Shown here: positions 51,373-64,000 of the stretch, piece after piece | Layout: every line of letters begins with the position of its first letter | Position numbering within the stretch: the first letter of the stretch is position 1 | Source of the DNA: Tipula vernalis | Taxonomy: Eukaryota > Arthropoda > Insecta > Diptera > Tipulidae | Reading direction: 5' to 3' | NCBI GenBank assembly: GCA_958295665.1 | Contig: OY282560.1 | Location: 40,983,044-41,047,043, forward strand | DNA: 64,000 nucleotides | Program-made: the position numbers and the translations under genes | Notes under the pieces: generated by a model | Databases searched by the model: none | What the model was told of the DNA's origin: nothing | The model's input: only the letters and a program-made list of their open reading frames with translations

Positions 51373-52567
51373 GTTGGTCAATAGCTCTATCAATAGGCTT
51401 CAGGATCTGTATTTATTTTGCCAACTTGCATTTGGATTGCTCGAATATTTCTAACCATTTAATAGAAAATTCGATTTTATTGAAAATCAACTGTGCTATA
51501 GCCCACAGATTTTGAACGGCAAAAATATAAAATGCTCCGATTACGTTGGTCAATAGCTCTATCAATAGGCTTCAGGATCTGTATTTATTTTGCCAACTTA
51601 CATTTGGATTGCTCGAATATTTCTAACCATTTAATAGAAAATTCGATTTTATTGAAAATCAACTGTGCTATAGCCCACAGATTTTGAACGGCAAAAATCT
51701 AAAATGGTCCTATTAAGTTGGTCAATATCTCTATCAATAGGCTTCAGGATCTGTATTTATTTTGCCAACTTGCATTTGGATTGCTCGAATGTTTCTAACT
51801 ATTTAATAGAAAATTCGATTTTATTGAAAATCCACTGTGCTATAGCCCACAGATTTTGAACAGCAAAAATCTAAAATGCTCCGATTAAGTTGGTCAATAT
51901 CTCTATCAATAGGCTTCAGGATCTGTATTTATTTTGCCAACTTGCATTTGGATTGCTCGAATGTTTCTAACCATTTAATAGAAAATTCGATTTTATTGAA
52001 AATCAACTGTGCTATAGCCCACAGATTTTGAACGGCAAAAATCTAAAATGCTCCAATTAAGTTGGTCAATATCTCTATCAATAGGCTTCAGGATCTGTAT
52101 TTATTTTGCCAACTTGCATTTGGATTGCTCGAATATTTCTAAACATTTCATAGAAAATTCGATTTTATTGAAAATCAACTGTGCTATAGCCCACAGATTT
52201 TGAACGGCAAAAATATAAAATGCTCCGATTACGTTGGTCAATATCTCTATCAATAGGCTTAAGGATCTGTATTTATTTTGCCAACTTGCATTTGGATTGC
52301 TCGACTATTTCTAACCATTTAATAGAAAATTCGATTTTATTGAAAATCAACTGTGCTATAGCCCACAGATTTTGAACGGCAAAAATATAAAATGCTCCGA
52401 TTACGTTGGTCAATAGATCTATCAATAGGCTTCAGGATCTGTATTTATTTTGCCAACTTGCATTTGGATTGCTCGAATATTTCTAAATATTTCATAGAAA
52501 ATTCGATTTTATTGAAAATCAACTGTGCTTTTGAACGGCAAAAATCTGCTCAAAATTCTCCGATTAC
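51373..52567. repeat. 1,539-bp 9-mer block, partial copy 2
   Basis: Seven monomers repeat 49,834-51,028 at an offset of 1,539 bp and end with the B monomer at 52,405. Differences include cctattaag for ccgattaag near 51,710 and atccactg for atcaactg near 51,831. The copies part company after B, where this one has caatatgcttcagg and the first has caataggcttaagg. Confidence 0.86.
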
Positions 52568-54115
52568 GTTGGTCAATAGCTCTATCAATATGCTTCAGGA
52601 TCTGTATTTATTTTGCCAACTTGCATTTGGATTGCTCGAATATTTCTAACCATTTAATAGAAAATTCGATTTTATTGAAAATCAACTGTGCTATAGCCCA
52701 CAGATTTTGAACGGCAAAAATATAAAATGCTCCGATTACGTTGGTCAATAGCTCTATCAATAGGCTTCAGGATCTGTATTTATTTTGCCAACTTGCATTT
52801 GGATTGCTCGAATATTTCTAAACATTTCATAGAAAATTCGATTTTATTGAAAATCAACTGTGCTATAGCCCACAGATTTTGAACGGCAAAAATATAAAAT
52901 GCTCCGATTAAGTTGGTCAATATCTCTATCAATAGGCTTCAGGATCTGTATTTATTTTGCCAACTTGCATTTGGATTGCTCGAATATTTCTAACCATTTA
53001 ATAGAAAATTCGATTTTATTGAAAACCAACTATGCTATAGCCCACAGATTTTGAACGGCAAACATATTAAATGCTACGATTACGTTGGTCAATAGCTCTA
53101 TCAATAGGCTTCAGGATCTGTATTTATTTTGCCAACTTGCATTTGGATTGCTCGAATATTTCTAACCATTTAATAGAAAATTCGATTTTATTGAAAATCA
53201 ACTGTGCTATAGCCCACAGATTTTGAACGGCAAAAATCTAAAATGCCCCGATTAAGTTGGTCAATATCTCTATCAATAGGCTTCAGGATCTGTATTTATT
53301 TTGCCAACTTGCATTTGGATTGCTCGAATGTTTCTAACCATTTAATAGAAAATTCGATTTTATTGAAAATCAACTGTGCTATAGCCCACAGATTTTGAAC
53401 GGCAAAAATCTAAAATGCTCCGATTACGTTGGTCAATAGCTCTATCAATAGGCTTCAGGATCTGTATTTATTTTGCCAACTTGCATTTGGATTGCTCGAA
53501 TATTTCTAACCATTTAATAGAAAATTCGATTTTATTGAAAATCAACTAGGCTATAGCCCACAGATTTTGAACGGCAAAAATATAAAATGCTCCGATTACG
53601 TTGGTCAATAGCTCTATCAATAGGCTTCAGGATCTGTATTTATTTTGCCAACTTGCATTTGGATTGCTCGAATATTTCTAACCATTTAATAGAAAATTCG
53701 ATTTTATTGAAAATCAACTGTGCTATAGCCCACAGATTTTGAACGGCAAAAATATAAAATGCTCCGATTACGTTGGTCAATAGCTCTATCAATAGGCTTC
53801 AGGATCTGTATTTATTTTGCCAACTTGCATTTGGATTGCTCGAATATTTCTAAACATTTCATAGAAAATTCGATTTTATTGAAAATCAACTGTGCTATAG
53901 CCCACAGATTTTGAACGGCAAAAATATAAAATGCTCCGATTACGTTGGTCAATATCTCTATCAATAGGCTTAAGGATCTGTATTTATTTTGCCAACTTGC
54001 ATTTGGATTGCTCGACTATTTCTAACCATTTATTAGAAAATTCGATTTTATTGAAAATCAACTGTGCTATAGCCCACAGATTTTGAACGGCAAAAATATA
54101 AAATGCTCCGATTAC
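52568..54115. repeat. A-only monomer block, start of a 5-mer echo
   Basis: Nine 172-bp monomers without B. One has gaaaaccaac and ctatgctatag near 53,025 and one has aactaggc near 53,547. Monomers from 53,428 to 54,115 (consensus, consensus, aaacatttcatag, then cttaagg/ctcgact/tattag) recur 860 bp later at 54,288-54,975. Confidence 0.82.
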
Positions 54116-57100
54116 GTTGGTCAATAGATCTATCAATAGGCTTCAGGATCTGTATTTATTTTGCCAACTTGCATTTGGATTGCTCGAATATTTCTAAACA
54201 TTTCATAGAAAATTCGATTTTATTGAAAATCAACTGTGCTATAGCCCACAGATTTTGAACGGCAAACATATTAAATGCTCCGATTACGTTGGTCAATAGC
54301 TCTATCAATAGGCTTCAGGATCTGTATTTATTTTGCCAACTTGCATTTGGATTGCTCGAATATTTCTAACCATTTAATAGAAAATTCGATTTTATTGAAA
54401 ATCAACTGTGCTATAGCCCACAGATTTTGAACGGCAAAAATATAAAATGCTCCGATTACGTTGGTCAATAGCTCTATCAATAGGCTTCAGGATCTGTATT
54501 TATTTTGCCAACTTGCATTTGGATTGCTCGAATATTTCTAACCATTTAATAGAAAATTCGATTTTATTGAAAATCAACTGTGCTATAGCCCACAGATTTT
54601 GAACGGCAAAAATATAAAATGCTCCGATTACGTTGGTCAATAGCTCTATCAATAGGCTTCAGGATCTGTATTTATTTTGCCAACTTGCATTTGGATTGCT
54701 CGAATATTTCTAAACATTTCATAGAAAATTCGATTTTATTGAAAATCAACTGTGCTATAGCCCACAGATTTTGAACGGCAAAAATATAAAATGCTTCGAT
54801 TACGTTGGTCAATATCTCTATCAATAGGCTTAAGGATCTGTATTTATTTTGCCAACTTGCATTTGGATTGCTCGACTATTTCTAACCATTTATTAGAAAA
54901 TTCGATTTTATTGAAAATCAACTGTGCTATAGCCCACAGATTTTGAACGGCAAAAATATAAAATGCTCCGATTACGTTGGTCAATAGATCTATCAATAGG
55001 CTTCAGGATCTGTATTTATTTTGCCAACTTGCATTTGGATTGCTCGAATATTTCTAAATATTTCATAGAAAATTCGATTTTATTGAAAATCAACTGTGCT
55101 TTTGAACGGCAAAAATCTGCTCAAAATTCTCCGATTACGTTGGTCAATAGCTCTATCAATATGCTTCAGGATCTGTATTTATTTTGCCAACTTGCATTTG
55201 GATTGCTCGAATATTTCTAACCATTTAATAGAAAATTCGATTTTATTGAAAATCAACTGTGCTATAGCCCACAGATTTAGAACGGCAAAAATATAAAATG
55301 CTCCGATTACGTTGGTCAATAGCTCTATCAATAGGCTTCAGGATCTGTATTTATTTTGCCAACTTGCATTTGGATTGCTTGAATATTTCTAACCATTTAA
55401 TAGAAAATTCGATTTTATTGAAAATCAACTGTGCTATAGCCCACAGATTTTGAACGGCAAAAATATAAAATGCTCTGATTAAGTTGGTCAATATCTCTAT
55501 CAATAGGCTTCAGGATCTGCATTTATTTTGCCAACTTGCATTTGGATTGCTCGAATATTTCTAAACATTTCATAGAAAATTCGATTTTATTGAAAATCAA
55601 CTGTGCTATAGCCCACAGATTTTGAACGGCAAAAATATAAAATGCTCCGATTACGTTGGTCAATATCTCTATCAATAGGCTTAAGGATCTGTATTTATTT
55701 TGCCAACTTGCATTTGGATTGCTCGACTATTTCTAACCATTTAATAGAAAATTCGATTTTATTGAAAATCAACTGTGCTATAGCCCACAGATTTTGAACG
55801 GCAAAAATATAAAATGCTCCGATTACGTTGGTCAATAGATCTATCAATAGGCTTCAGGATCTGTATTTATTTTGCCAACTTGCATTTGGATTGCTCGAAT
55901 ATTTCTAAATATTTCATAGAAAATTCGATTTTATTGAAAATCAACTGTGCTTTTGAACGGCAAAAATCTGCTCAAAATTCTCCGATTACGTTGGTCAATA
56001 GCTCTATCAATATGCTTCAGGATCTGTATTTATTTTGCCAACTTGCATTTGGATTGCTCGAATGTTTCTAACCATTTAATAGAAAATTCGATTTTATTGA
56101 AAATCAACTGTGCTATAGCCCACAGATTTTGAACGGCAAAAATATAAAATGCTCCGATTACGTTGGTCAATAGCTCTATCAATAGGTTTCAGGATCTGTA
56201 TTTATTTTGCCAACTTGCATTTGGATTGCTCGAATATTTCTAACCATTTAATAGAAAATTCGATTTTATTGAAAATCAAATGTGCTATAGCCCACAGATT
56301 TTGAACGGCAAACATATTAAATGCTCCGATTACGTTGGTCAATAGCTCTATCAATAGGCTTCAGGATCTGTATTTATTTTGCCAACTTGCATTTGGATTG
56401 CTCGAATATTTCTAACCATTTAATAGAAAATTCGATTTTATTGAAAATCAACTGTGCTATAGCCCACAGATTTTGAACGGCAAAAATATAACATGCTCCG
56501 ATTACGTTGGTCAATAGCTCTATCAATAGGCTTCAGGATCTGTATTTATTTTGCCAACTTGCATTTGGATTGCTCGAATATTTCTAACCATTTAATAGAA
56601 AATTCGATTTTATTGAAAATCAACTGTGCTATAGCCCACAGATTTTGAACGGCAAAAATATAAAATGCTCCGATTACGTTGGTCAATAGCTCTATCAATA
56701 GGCTTCAGGATCTGTATTTATTTTGCCAACTTGCATTTGGATTGCTCGAATATTTCTAAACATTTCATAGAAAATTCGATTTTATTGAAAATCAACTGTG
56801 CTATAGCCCACAGATTTTGAACGGCAAAAATATAAAATGCTCCGATTACGTTGGTCAATATCTCTATCAATAGGCTTAAGGATCTGTATTTATTTTGCCA
56901 ACTTGCATTTGGATTGCTCGACTATTTCTAACCATTTAATAGAAAATTCGATTTTATTGAAAATCAACTATGCTATAGCCCACAGATTTTGAACGGCAAA
57001 AATATAAAATGCTCCGATTAAGTTGGTCAATATCTCTATTAATAGGCTTCAGGATCTGTATTTATTTTGCCAACTTGCATTTGGATTGCTCGAATATTTC

Positions 57101-57365
57101 TAACCATTTAATAGAAAATTCGATTTTATTGAAAATCAACTGTGCTATAGCCCACAGATTTTGAACGGCAAACATATAAAATGATCCGATTACGTTGGTC
57201 AATAGCTCTATCAATAGGCTTCAGGATCTGTATTTATTTTGCCAACTTGCATTTGGATTGCTCGAATATTTCTAACCATTTAATAGAAAATTCGATTTTA
57301 TTGAAAATCAACTGTGCTATAGCCCACAGATTTTGAACGGCAAAAATATAAAATGCTCCGATTAC
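54116..57365. repeat. 3,250-bp 19-mer HOR unit, complete
   Basis: It contains seventeen 172-bp and two 163-bp monomers (B at 54,976 and 55,827). It starts with an agatct/aaacattt/aacatattaaatgctcc monomer that recurs at 57,366 and 58,914. Marks are atgcttcg, tattag, cagatttagaac (near 55,275), ctgcattt (near 55,519), cttaagg, atcaaatgtg (near 56,278), aacatgctcc (near 56,491), ctatgctatag and ctctattaat. Most marks recur 4,798 bp later. Confidence 0.88.
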
Positions 57366-58225
57366 GTTGGTCAATAGATCTATCAATAGGCTTCAGGATC
57401 TGTATTTATTTTGCCAACTTGCATTTGGATTGCTCGAATATTTCTAAACATTTCATAGAAAATTCGATTTTATTGAAAATCAACTGTGCTATAGCCCACA
57501 GATTTTGAACGGCAAACATATTAAATGCTCCGATTACGTTGGTCAATAGCTCTATCAATAGGCTTCAGGATCTGTATTTATTTTGCCAACTTGCATTTGG
57601 ATTGCTCGAATATTTCTAACCATTTAATAGAAAATTCGATTTTATTGAAAATCAACTGGGCTATAGCCCACAGATTTTGAACGGCAAAAATATAAAATGC
57701 TCCGATTACGTTGGTCAATAGCTCTATCAATAGGCTTCAGGATCTGTATTTATTTTGCCAACTTGCATTTGGATTGCTCGAATATTTCTAACCATTTAAT
57801 AGAAAATTCGATTTTATTGAAAATCAACTGTGCTATAGCCCACAGATTTTGAACGGCAAAAATATAAAATGCTCCGATTACGTTGGTCAATAGCTCTATC
57901 AATAGGCTTCAGGATCTGTATTTATTTTGCCAACTTGCATTTGGATTGCTCGAATATTTCTAAACATTTCATAGAAAATTCGATTTTATTGAAAATCAAC
58001 TGTGCTATAGCCCACAGATTTTGAACGGCAAAAATATAAAATGCTTCGATTACGTTGGTCAATATCTCTATCAATAGGCTTCAGGATCTGTATTTATTTT
58101 GCCAACTTGAATTTGGATTGCTCGACTATTTCTAACCATTTATTAGAAAATTCGATTTTATTGAAAATCAACTGTGCTATAGCCCACAGATTTTGAACGG
58201 CAAAAATATAAAATGCTCCGATTAC
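56678..58225. repeat. 1,548-bp tandem duplication, copy 1 (9-mer)
   Basis: Nine 172-bp monomers: aaacatttcatag, cttaagg/ctcgact/ctatgc, ctctattaat/aacatataaaatgatcc, consensus, agatct/aacatatt, gggctatag, consensus, aaacattt/atgcttcg, ctcgact/tattag. All nine recur in 58,226-59,773. The last has cttcagg and cttgaattt where copy 2 has cttaagg and cttgcattt. The block spans the end of one 19-mer and the first five monomers of the next (57,366-58,225). Confidence 0.9.
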
Positions 58226-59773
58226 GTTGGTCAATAGCTCTATCAATAGGCTTCAGGATCTGTATTTATTTTGCCAACTTGCATTTGGATTGCTCGAATA
58301 TTTCTAAACATTTCATAGAAAATTCGATTTTATTGAAAATCAACTGTGCTATAGCCCACAGATTTTGAACGGCAAAAATATAAAATGCTCCGATTACGTT
58401 GGTCAATATCTCTATCAATAGGCTTAAGGATCTGTATTTATTTTGCCAACTTGCATTTGGATTGCTCGACTATTTCTAACCATTTAATAGAAAATTCGAT
58501 TTTATTGAAAATCAACTATGCTATAGCCCACAGATTTTGAACGGCAAAAATATAAAATGCTCCGATTAAGTTGGTCAATATCTCTATTAATAGGCTTCAG
58601 GATCTGTATTTATTTTGCCAACTTGCATTTGGATTGCTCGAATATTTCTAACCATTTAATAGAAAATTCGATTTTATTGAAAATCAACTGTGCTATAGCC
58701 CACAGATTTTGAACGGCAAACATATAAAATGATCCGATTACGTTGGTCAATAGCTCTATCAATAGGCTTCAGGATCTGTATTTATTTTGCCAACTTGCAT
58801 TTGGATTGCTCGAATATTTCTAACCATTTAATAGAAAATTCGATTTTATTGAAAATCAACTGTGCTATAGCCCACAGATTTTGAACGGCAAAAATATAAA
58901 ATGCTCCGATTACGTTGGTCAATAGATCTATCAATAGGCTTCAGGATCTGTATTTATTTTGCCAACTTGCATTTGGATTGCTCGAATATTTCTAAACATT
59001 TCATAGAAAATTCGATTTTATTGAAAATCAACTGTGCTATAGCCCACAGATTTTGAACGGCAAACATATTAAATGCTCCGATTACGTTGGTCAATAGCTC
59101 TATCAATAGGCTTCAGGATCTGTATTTATTTTGCCAACTTGCATTTGGATTGCTCGAATATTTCTAACCATTTAATAGAAAATTCGATTTTATTGAAAAT
59201 CAACTGGGCTATAGCCCACAGATTTTGAACGGCAAAAATATAAAATGCTCCGATTACGTTGGTCAATAGCTCTATCAATAGGCTTCAGGATCTGTATTTA
59301 TTTTGCCAACTTGCATTTGGATTGCTCGAATATTTCTAACCATTTAATAGAAAATTCGATTTTATTGAAAATCAACTGTGCTATAGCCCACAGATTTTGA
59401 ACGGCAAAAATATAAAATGCTCCGATTACGTTGGTCAATAGCTCTATCAATAGGCTTCAGGATCTGTATTTATTTTGCCAACTTGCATTTGGATTGCTCG
59501 AATATTTCTAAACATTTCATAGAAAATTCGATTTTATTGAAAATCAACTGTGCTATAGCCCACAGATTTTGAACGGCAAAAATATAAAATGCTTCGATTA
59601 CGTTGGTCAATATCTCTATCAATAGGCTTAAGGATCTGTATTTATTTTGCCAACTTGCATTTGGATTGCTCGACTATTTCTAACCATTTATTAGAAAATT
59701 CGATTTTATTGAAAATCAACTGTGCTATAGCCCACAGATTTTGAACGGCAAAAATATAAAATGCTCCGATTAC
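58226..59773. repeat. 1,548-bp tandem duplication, copy 2 (9-mer)
   Basis: It directly abuts copy 1 with no break in monomer register. It ends where a B monomer begins (59,774), as expected for the continuing 19-mer unit. The duplication explains why the two HOR copies are 4,798 bp apart: 3,250 plus 1,548. Confidence 0.9.
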
Positions 59774-61991
59774 GTTGGTCAATAGATCTATCAATAGGCT
59801 TCAGGATCTGTATTTATTTTGCCAACTTGCATTTGGATTGCTCGAATATTTCTAAATATTTCATAGAAAATTCGATTTTATTGAAAATCAACTGTGCTTT
59901 TGAACGGCAAAAATCTGCTCAAAATTCTCCGATTACGTTGGTCAATAGCTCTATCAATATGCTTCAGGATCTGTATTTATTTTGCCAACTTGCATTTGGA
60001 TTGCTCGAATATTTCTAACCATTTAATAGAAAATTCGATTTTATTGAAAATCAACTGTGCTATAGCCCACAGATTTAGAACGGCAAAAATATAAAATGCT
60101 CCGATTACGTTGGTCAATAGCTCTATCAATAGGCTTCAGGATCTGTATTTATTTTGCCAACTTGCATTTGGATTGCTCGAATATTTCTAACCATTTAATA
60201 GAAAATTCGATTTTATTGAAAATCAACTGTGCTATAGCCCACAGATTTTGAACGGCAAAAATATAAAATGCTCTGATTAAGTTGGTCAATATCTCTATCA
60301 ATAGGCTTCAGGATCTGCATTTATTTTGCCAACTTGCATTTGGATTGCTCGAATATTTCTAAACATTTCATAGAAAATTCGATTTTATTGAAAATCAACT
60401 GTGCTATAGCCCACAGATTTTGAACGGCAAAAATATAAAATGCTCCGATTACGTTGGTCAATATCTCTATCAATAGGCTTAAGGATCTGTATTTATTTTG
60501 CCAACTTGCATTTGGATTGCTCGACTATTTCTAACCATTTAATAGAAAATTCGATTTTATTGAAAATCAACTGTGCTATAGCCCACAGATTTTGAACGGC
60601 AAAAATATAAAATGCTCCGATTACGTTGGTCAATAGATCTATCAATAGGCTTCAGGATCTGTATTTATTTTGCCAACTTGCATTTGGATTGCTCGAATAT
60701 TTCTAAATATTTCATAGAAAATTCGATTTTATTGAAAATCAACTGTGCTTTTGAACGGCAAAAATCTGCTCAAAATTCTCCGATTACGTTGGTCAATAGC
60801 TCTATCAATATGCTTCAGGATCTGTATTTATTTTGCCAACTTGCATTTGGATTGCTCGAATGTTTCTAACCATTTAATAGAAAATTCGATTTTATTGAAA
60901 ATCAACTGTGCTATAGCCCACAGATTTTGAACGGCAAAAATATAAAATGCTCCGATTACGTTGGTCAATAGCTCTATCAATAGGCTTCAGGATCTGTATT
61001 TATTTTGCCAACTTGCATTTGGATTGCTCGAATATTTCTAACCATTTAATAGAAAATTCGATTTTATTGAAAATCAAATGTGCTATAGCCCACAGATTTT
61101 GAACGGCAAACATATTAAATGCTCCGATTACGTTGGTCAATAGCTCTATCAATAGGCTTCAGGATCTGTATTTATTTTGCCAACTTGCATTTGGATTGCT
61201 CGAATATTTCTAACCATTTAATAGAAAATTCGATTTTATTGAAAATCAACTGTGCTATAGCCCACAGATTTTGAACGGCAAAAATATAACATGCTCCGAT
61301 TACGTTGGTCAATAGCTCTATCAATAGGCTTCAGGATCTGTATTTATTTTGCCAACTTGCATTTGGATTGCTCGAATATTTCTAACCATTTAATAGAAAA
61401 TTCGATTTTATTGAAAATCAACTGTGCTATAGCCCACAGATTTTGAACGGCAAAAATATAAAATGCTCCGATTACGTTGGTCAATAGCTCTATCAATAGG
61501 CTTCAGGATCTGTATTTATTTTGCCAACTTGCATTTGGATTGCTCGAATATTTCTAAACATTTCATAGAAAATTCGATTTTATTGAAAATCAACTGTGCT
61601 ATAGCCCACAGATTTTGAACGGCAAAAATATAAAATGCTCCGATTACGTTGGTCAATATCTCTATCAATAGGCTTAAGGATCTGTATTTATTTTGCCAAC
61701 TTGCATTTGGATTGCTCGACTATTTCTAACCATTTAATAGAAAATTCGATTTTATTGAAAATCAACTATGCTATAGCCCACAGATTTTGAACGGCAAAAA
61801 TATAAAATGCTCCGATTAAGTTGGTCAATATCTCTATTAATAGGCTTCAGGATCTGTATTTATTTTGCCAACTTGCATTTGGATTGCTCGAATATTTCTA
61901 ACCATTTAATAGAAAATTCGATTTTATTGAAAATCAACTGTGCTATAGCCCACAGATTTTGAACGGCAAAAATATAAAATGCTCCGATTAC
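58914..61991. repeat. 19-mer HOR unit, second copy
   Basis: It follows 54,116 to about 57,165 at an offset of 4,798 bp, including B at 59,774 and 60,625, cagatttagaac, ctgcattt, atcaaatgtg and aacatgctcc. Differences are few, for example gggctatag near 59,206 where the first copy has gtgctatag. Similarity is lost in the last monomer, which ends ataaaatgctcc where the first copy has aacatataaaatgatcc. Confidence 0.87.
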
Positions 61992-64000
61992 GTTGGTCAA
62001 TAGCTCTATCAATAGGCTTCAGGATCTGTATTTATTTTGCCAACTTGCATTTGGATTGCTCAAATATTTCTAAACATTTCATAGAAAATTCGATTTTTTT
62101 GAAAATCAACTGTGCTATAGCCCACAGATTTTGAACGGCAAAAATCTAAAATGCTCCGATTACGTTGGTCAATATCTCTATCAATAGGCTTCAGGATCTG
62201 TATTTATTTTGCCAACTTGCATTTGGATTGCTCGAATATTTCTAAACATTTCATAGAAAATTCGATTTTATTGAAAATCAACTGTGCTATAGCCCACAGA
62301 TTTTGAACGGCAAAAATCTAAAATGCTCCGATTAAGTTGGTCAATATCTCTATCAATAGGCTTCAGGATCTGTATTTATTTTGCCAACTTGCATTTGGAT
62401 TGCTCGAATATTTCTAACCATTTAATAGAAAATTCGATTTTATTGAAAATCAACTGGGCTATAGCCCACAGATTTTGAACGGCAAAAATATAAAATGCTC
62501 CGATTACGTTGGTCAATAGCTCTATCAATAGGCTTCAGGATCTGTATTTATTTTGCCAACTTGCATTTGGATTGCTCGAATATTTCTAACCATTTAATAG
62601 AAAATTCGATTTTATTGAAAATCAACTGTGCTATAGCCCACAGATTTTGAACGGCAAACATATTAAATGCTCCGATTACGTTGGTCAATAGCTCTATCAA
62701 TAGGCTTCAGGATCTGTATTTATTTTGCCAACTTGCATTTGGATTGCTCGAATATTTCTAAACATTTCATAGAAAATTCGATTTTTTTGAAAATCAACTG
62801 TGCTATAGCCCACAGATTTTGAACGGCAAAAATCTAAAATGCTCCGATTACGTTGGTCAATATCTCTATCAATAGGCTTCAGGATCTGTATTTATTTTGC
62901 CAACTTGCATTTGGATTGCTCGAATATTTCTAAACATTTCATAGAAAATTCGATTTTATTGAAAATCAACTGTGCTATAGCCCACAGATTTTGAACGGCA
63001 AAAATATAAAATGCTCCGATTACGTTGGTCAATATCTCTATCAATAGGCTTAAGGATCTGTATTTATTTTGCCAACTTGCATTTGGATTGCTCGAATATT
63101 TCTAACCATTTAATAGAAAATTCGATTTTATTGAAAATCAACTGTGCTTTTGAACGGCAAAAATCTGCTCAAAATTCTCCGATTACGTTGGTCAATAGCT
63201 CTATCAATATGCTTCAGGATCTGTATTTATTTTGCCAACTTGCATTTGGATTGCTCGAATATTTCTAACCATTTAATAGAAAATTCGATTTTATTGAAAA
63301 TCAACTGTGCTATAGCCCACAGATTTTGAACGGCAAAAATATAAAATGCTCCGATTACGTTGGTCAATAGCTCTATCAATAGGCTTCAGGATCTGTATTT
63401 ATTTTGCCAACTTGCATTTGGATTGCTCGAATATTTCTAACCATTTAATAGAAAATTCGATTTTATTGAAAATCAACTGTGCTATAGCCCACAGATTTTG
63501 AACGGCAAAAATCTAAAATGCTCTGATTAAGTTGGTCAATATCTCTATCAATAGGCTTCAGGATCTGCATTTATTTTGCCAACTTGCATTTGGATTGCTC
63601 GAATATTTCTAACCATTTAATAGAAAATTCGATTTTATTGAAAATCAACTGTGCTATAGCCCACAGATTTTGAACGGCAAAAATCTAAAATGCTCTGATT
63701 AAGTTGGTCAATATCTCTATTAATAGGCTTCAGGATCTGCATTTATTTTGCCAACTTGCATTTGGATTGCTCGAATATTTCTAAACATTTCATAGAAAAT
63801 TCGATTTTATTGAAAATCAACTGTGCTATAGCCCACAGATTTTGAACGGCAAAAATATAAAATGCTCCGATTACGTTGGTCAATAGATCTATCAATAGGC
63901 TTCAGGATCTGTATTTATTTTGCCAACTTGCATTTGGATTGCTCGACTATTTCTAACCATTTAATAGAAAATTCGATTTTATTGAAAATCAACTGGGCTA
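61992..64000. repeat. Terminal A/B mosaic with a 4-mer echo
   Basis: Two monomers with gattttttttgaaa-type T-runs (seven Ts, near 62,094 and 62,782) start series that repeat at 688 bp: aaacattt, aaacattt, aaccattt/gggctatag, aacatattaaatgctcc. One B monomer is at 63,024, unusual in having aaccatttaatag and cttaagg. Two monomers with ctctgattaag precede ctgcattt copies (63,569 and 63,740). The window ends inside a monomer at gggcta. Confidence 0.82.

Larger units (their letters stand above)
1..64000. repeat. Satellite DNA array, 172-bp monomer, fills the window
   Basis: The decamer starting each monomer (gttggtcaat or a one-base variant) recurs every 172 bp from base 1 to the end, always in the same orientation. 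Departures are a small set of recurrent length variants (140, 144, 163, 166, 170, 176 and 220 bp) and rare single-base indels. I saw no stretch longer than a few bases that cannot be aligned to the monomer, so there is no gene, transposon or unique spacer. The array runs off both ends. A megabase-scale tandem block of this type is typical of centromeres and pericentromeres; that placement is inference, because no flanking sequence is visible. Confidence 0.98.
25262..64000. repeat. Domain 2: mosaic satellite with 163-bp B monomers
   Basis: The same 172-bp family continues in register, but the regular 23/25-mer stops and the 220-bp and 170-bp monomers disappear. New variants appear: the 163-bp B monomer, agatct at offsets 11-16 (first at 25,617), gaatacg with ctatgaatagg, cttaagg, and 140-, 144- and 176-bp monomers. 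The domain is built of overlapping segmental duplications at many offsets and has no single HOR period. It covers the rest of the window. Confidence 0.92.

Noticed and set aside
1..64000. Primate alpha satellite (similar 171-bp period)
   Set aside because: The length is similar but there is no good CENP-B box and the sequence does not resemble alpha satellite as I know it; CpG retention also argues against a vertebrate.
1..64000. CRISPR array or other repeat-spacer system
   Set aside because: Repeats are directly abutting 172-bp units with no unique spacers.

Overview
The whole 64-kb window is one uninterrupted head-to-tail satellite DNA array. The basic monomer is 172 bp, 33% G+C by my count of a consensus-like copy, and about 373 monomers fit in the window. 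I find no gene, RNA gene, transposon, CRISPR array or unique spacer. Both window ends fall inside the array, so it extends further on both sides. All monomers have the same orientation. Short open frames of 61-85 codons recur because the same satellite sequence recurs; I do not regard them as genes.

This is eukaryotic centromeric or pericentromeric-type DNA. The organism cannot be named from the sequence alone. CpG is not depleted in the monomer (5 observed, about 4.7 expected from its base composition), which fits a genome with little CpG methylation, such as many insects, better than a vertebrate or plant. The length is close to the 171 bp of primate alpha satellite, but there is no proper CENP-B box and I see no sequence resemblance. 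I do not recognise the family with confidence.

Layout. Domain 1 (1 to about 25,200) is a classical higher-order repeat (HOR). A 23- or 25-monomer unit (4,002 or 4,346 bp) recurs nearly identically, with contracted 11-mer (1,938 bp) and 15-mer (2,626 bp) versions. The order is 23, 25, 11, 25, 15, 23, then a partial unit. Every unit carries one 220-bp monomer with an internal 48-bp duplication and one 170-bp monomer. These size differences are whole numbers of 172-bp monomers, as expected from in-register unequal exchange.

Domain 2 (about 25,262 to 64,000) uses a partly different monomer set. Its marker is a 163-bp 'B' monomer (31 copies seen, none in domain 1). B has lost 13 bp that contain most of a small palindrome and gained 4 bp nearby. 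Other domain-2 markers are 140-bp, 144-bp and 176-bp monomers and an AGATCT variant. Domain 2 is a mosaic of recent segmental duplications: a 335-bp dimer in three tandem copies (39,225-40,229), a 2,324-bp block at 29.6 and 34.5 kb, a 1,539-bp 9-mer at 49.8-52.6 kb, and a 3,250-bp 19-mer HOR with an exact 1,548-bp tandem duplication at 54.1-62 kb. The block at the domain 1/2 boundary reappears inside domain 2 near 37 and 45.4 kb.

There are no genes working together here. The biological content is repeat architecture: a nested record of amplification, crossover and homogenisation, with a recurrent site of change at a palindrome in the monomer.
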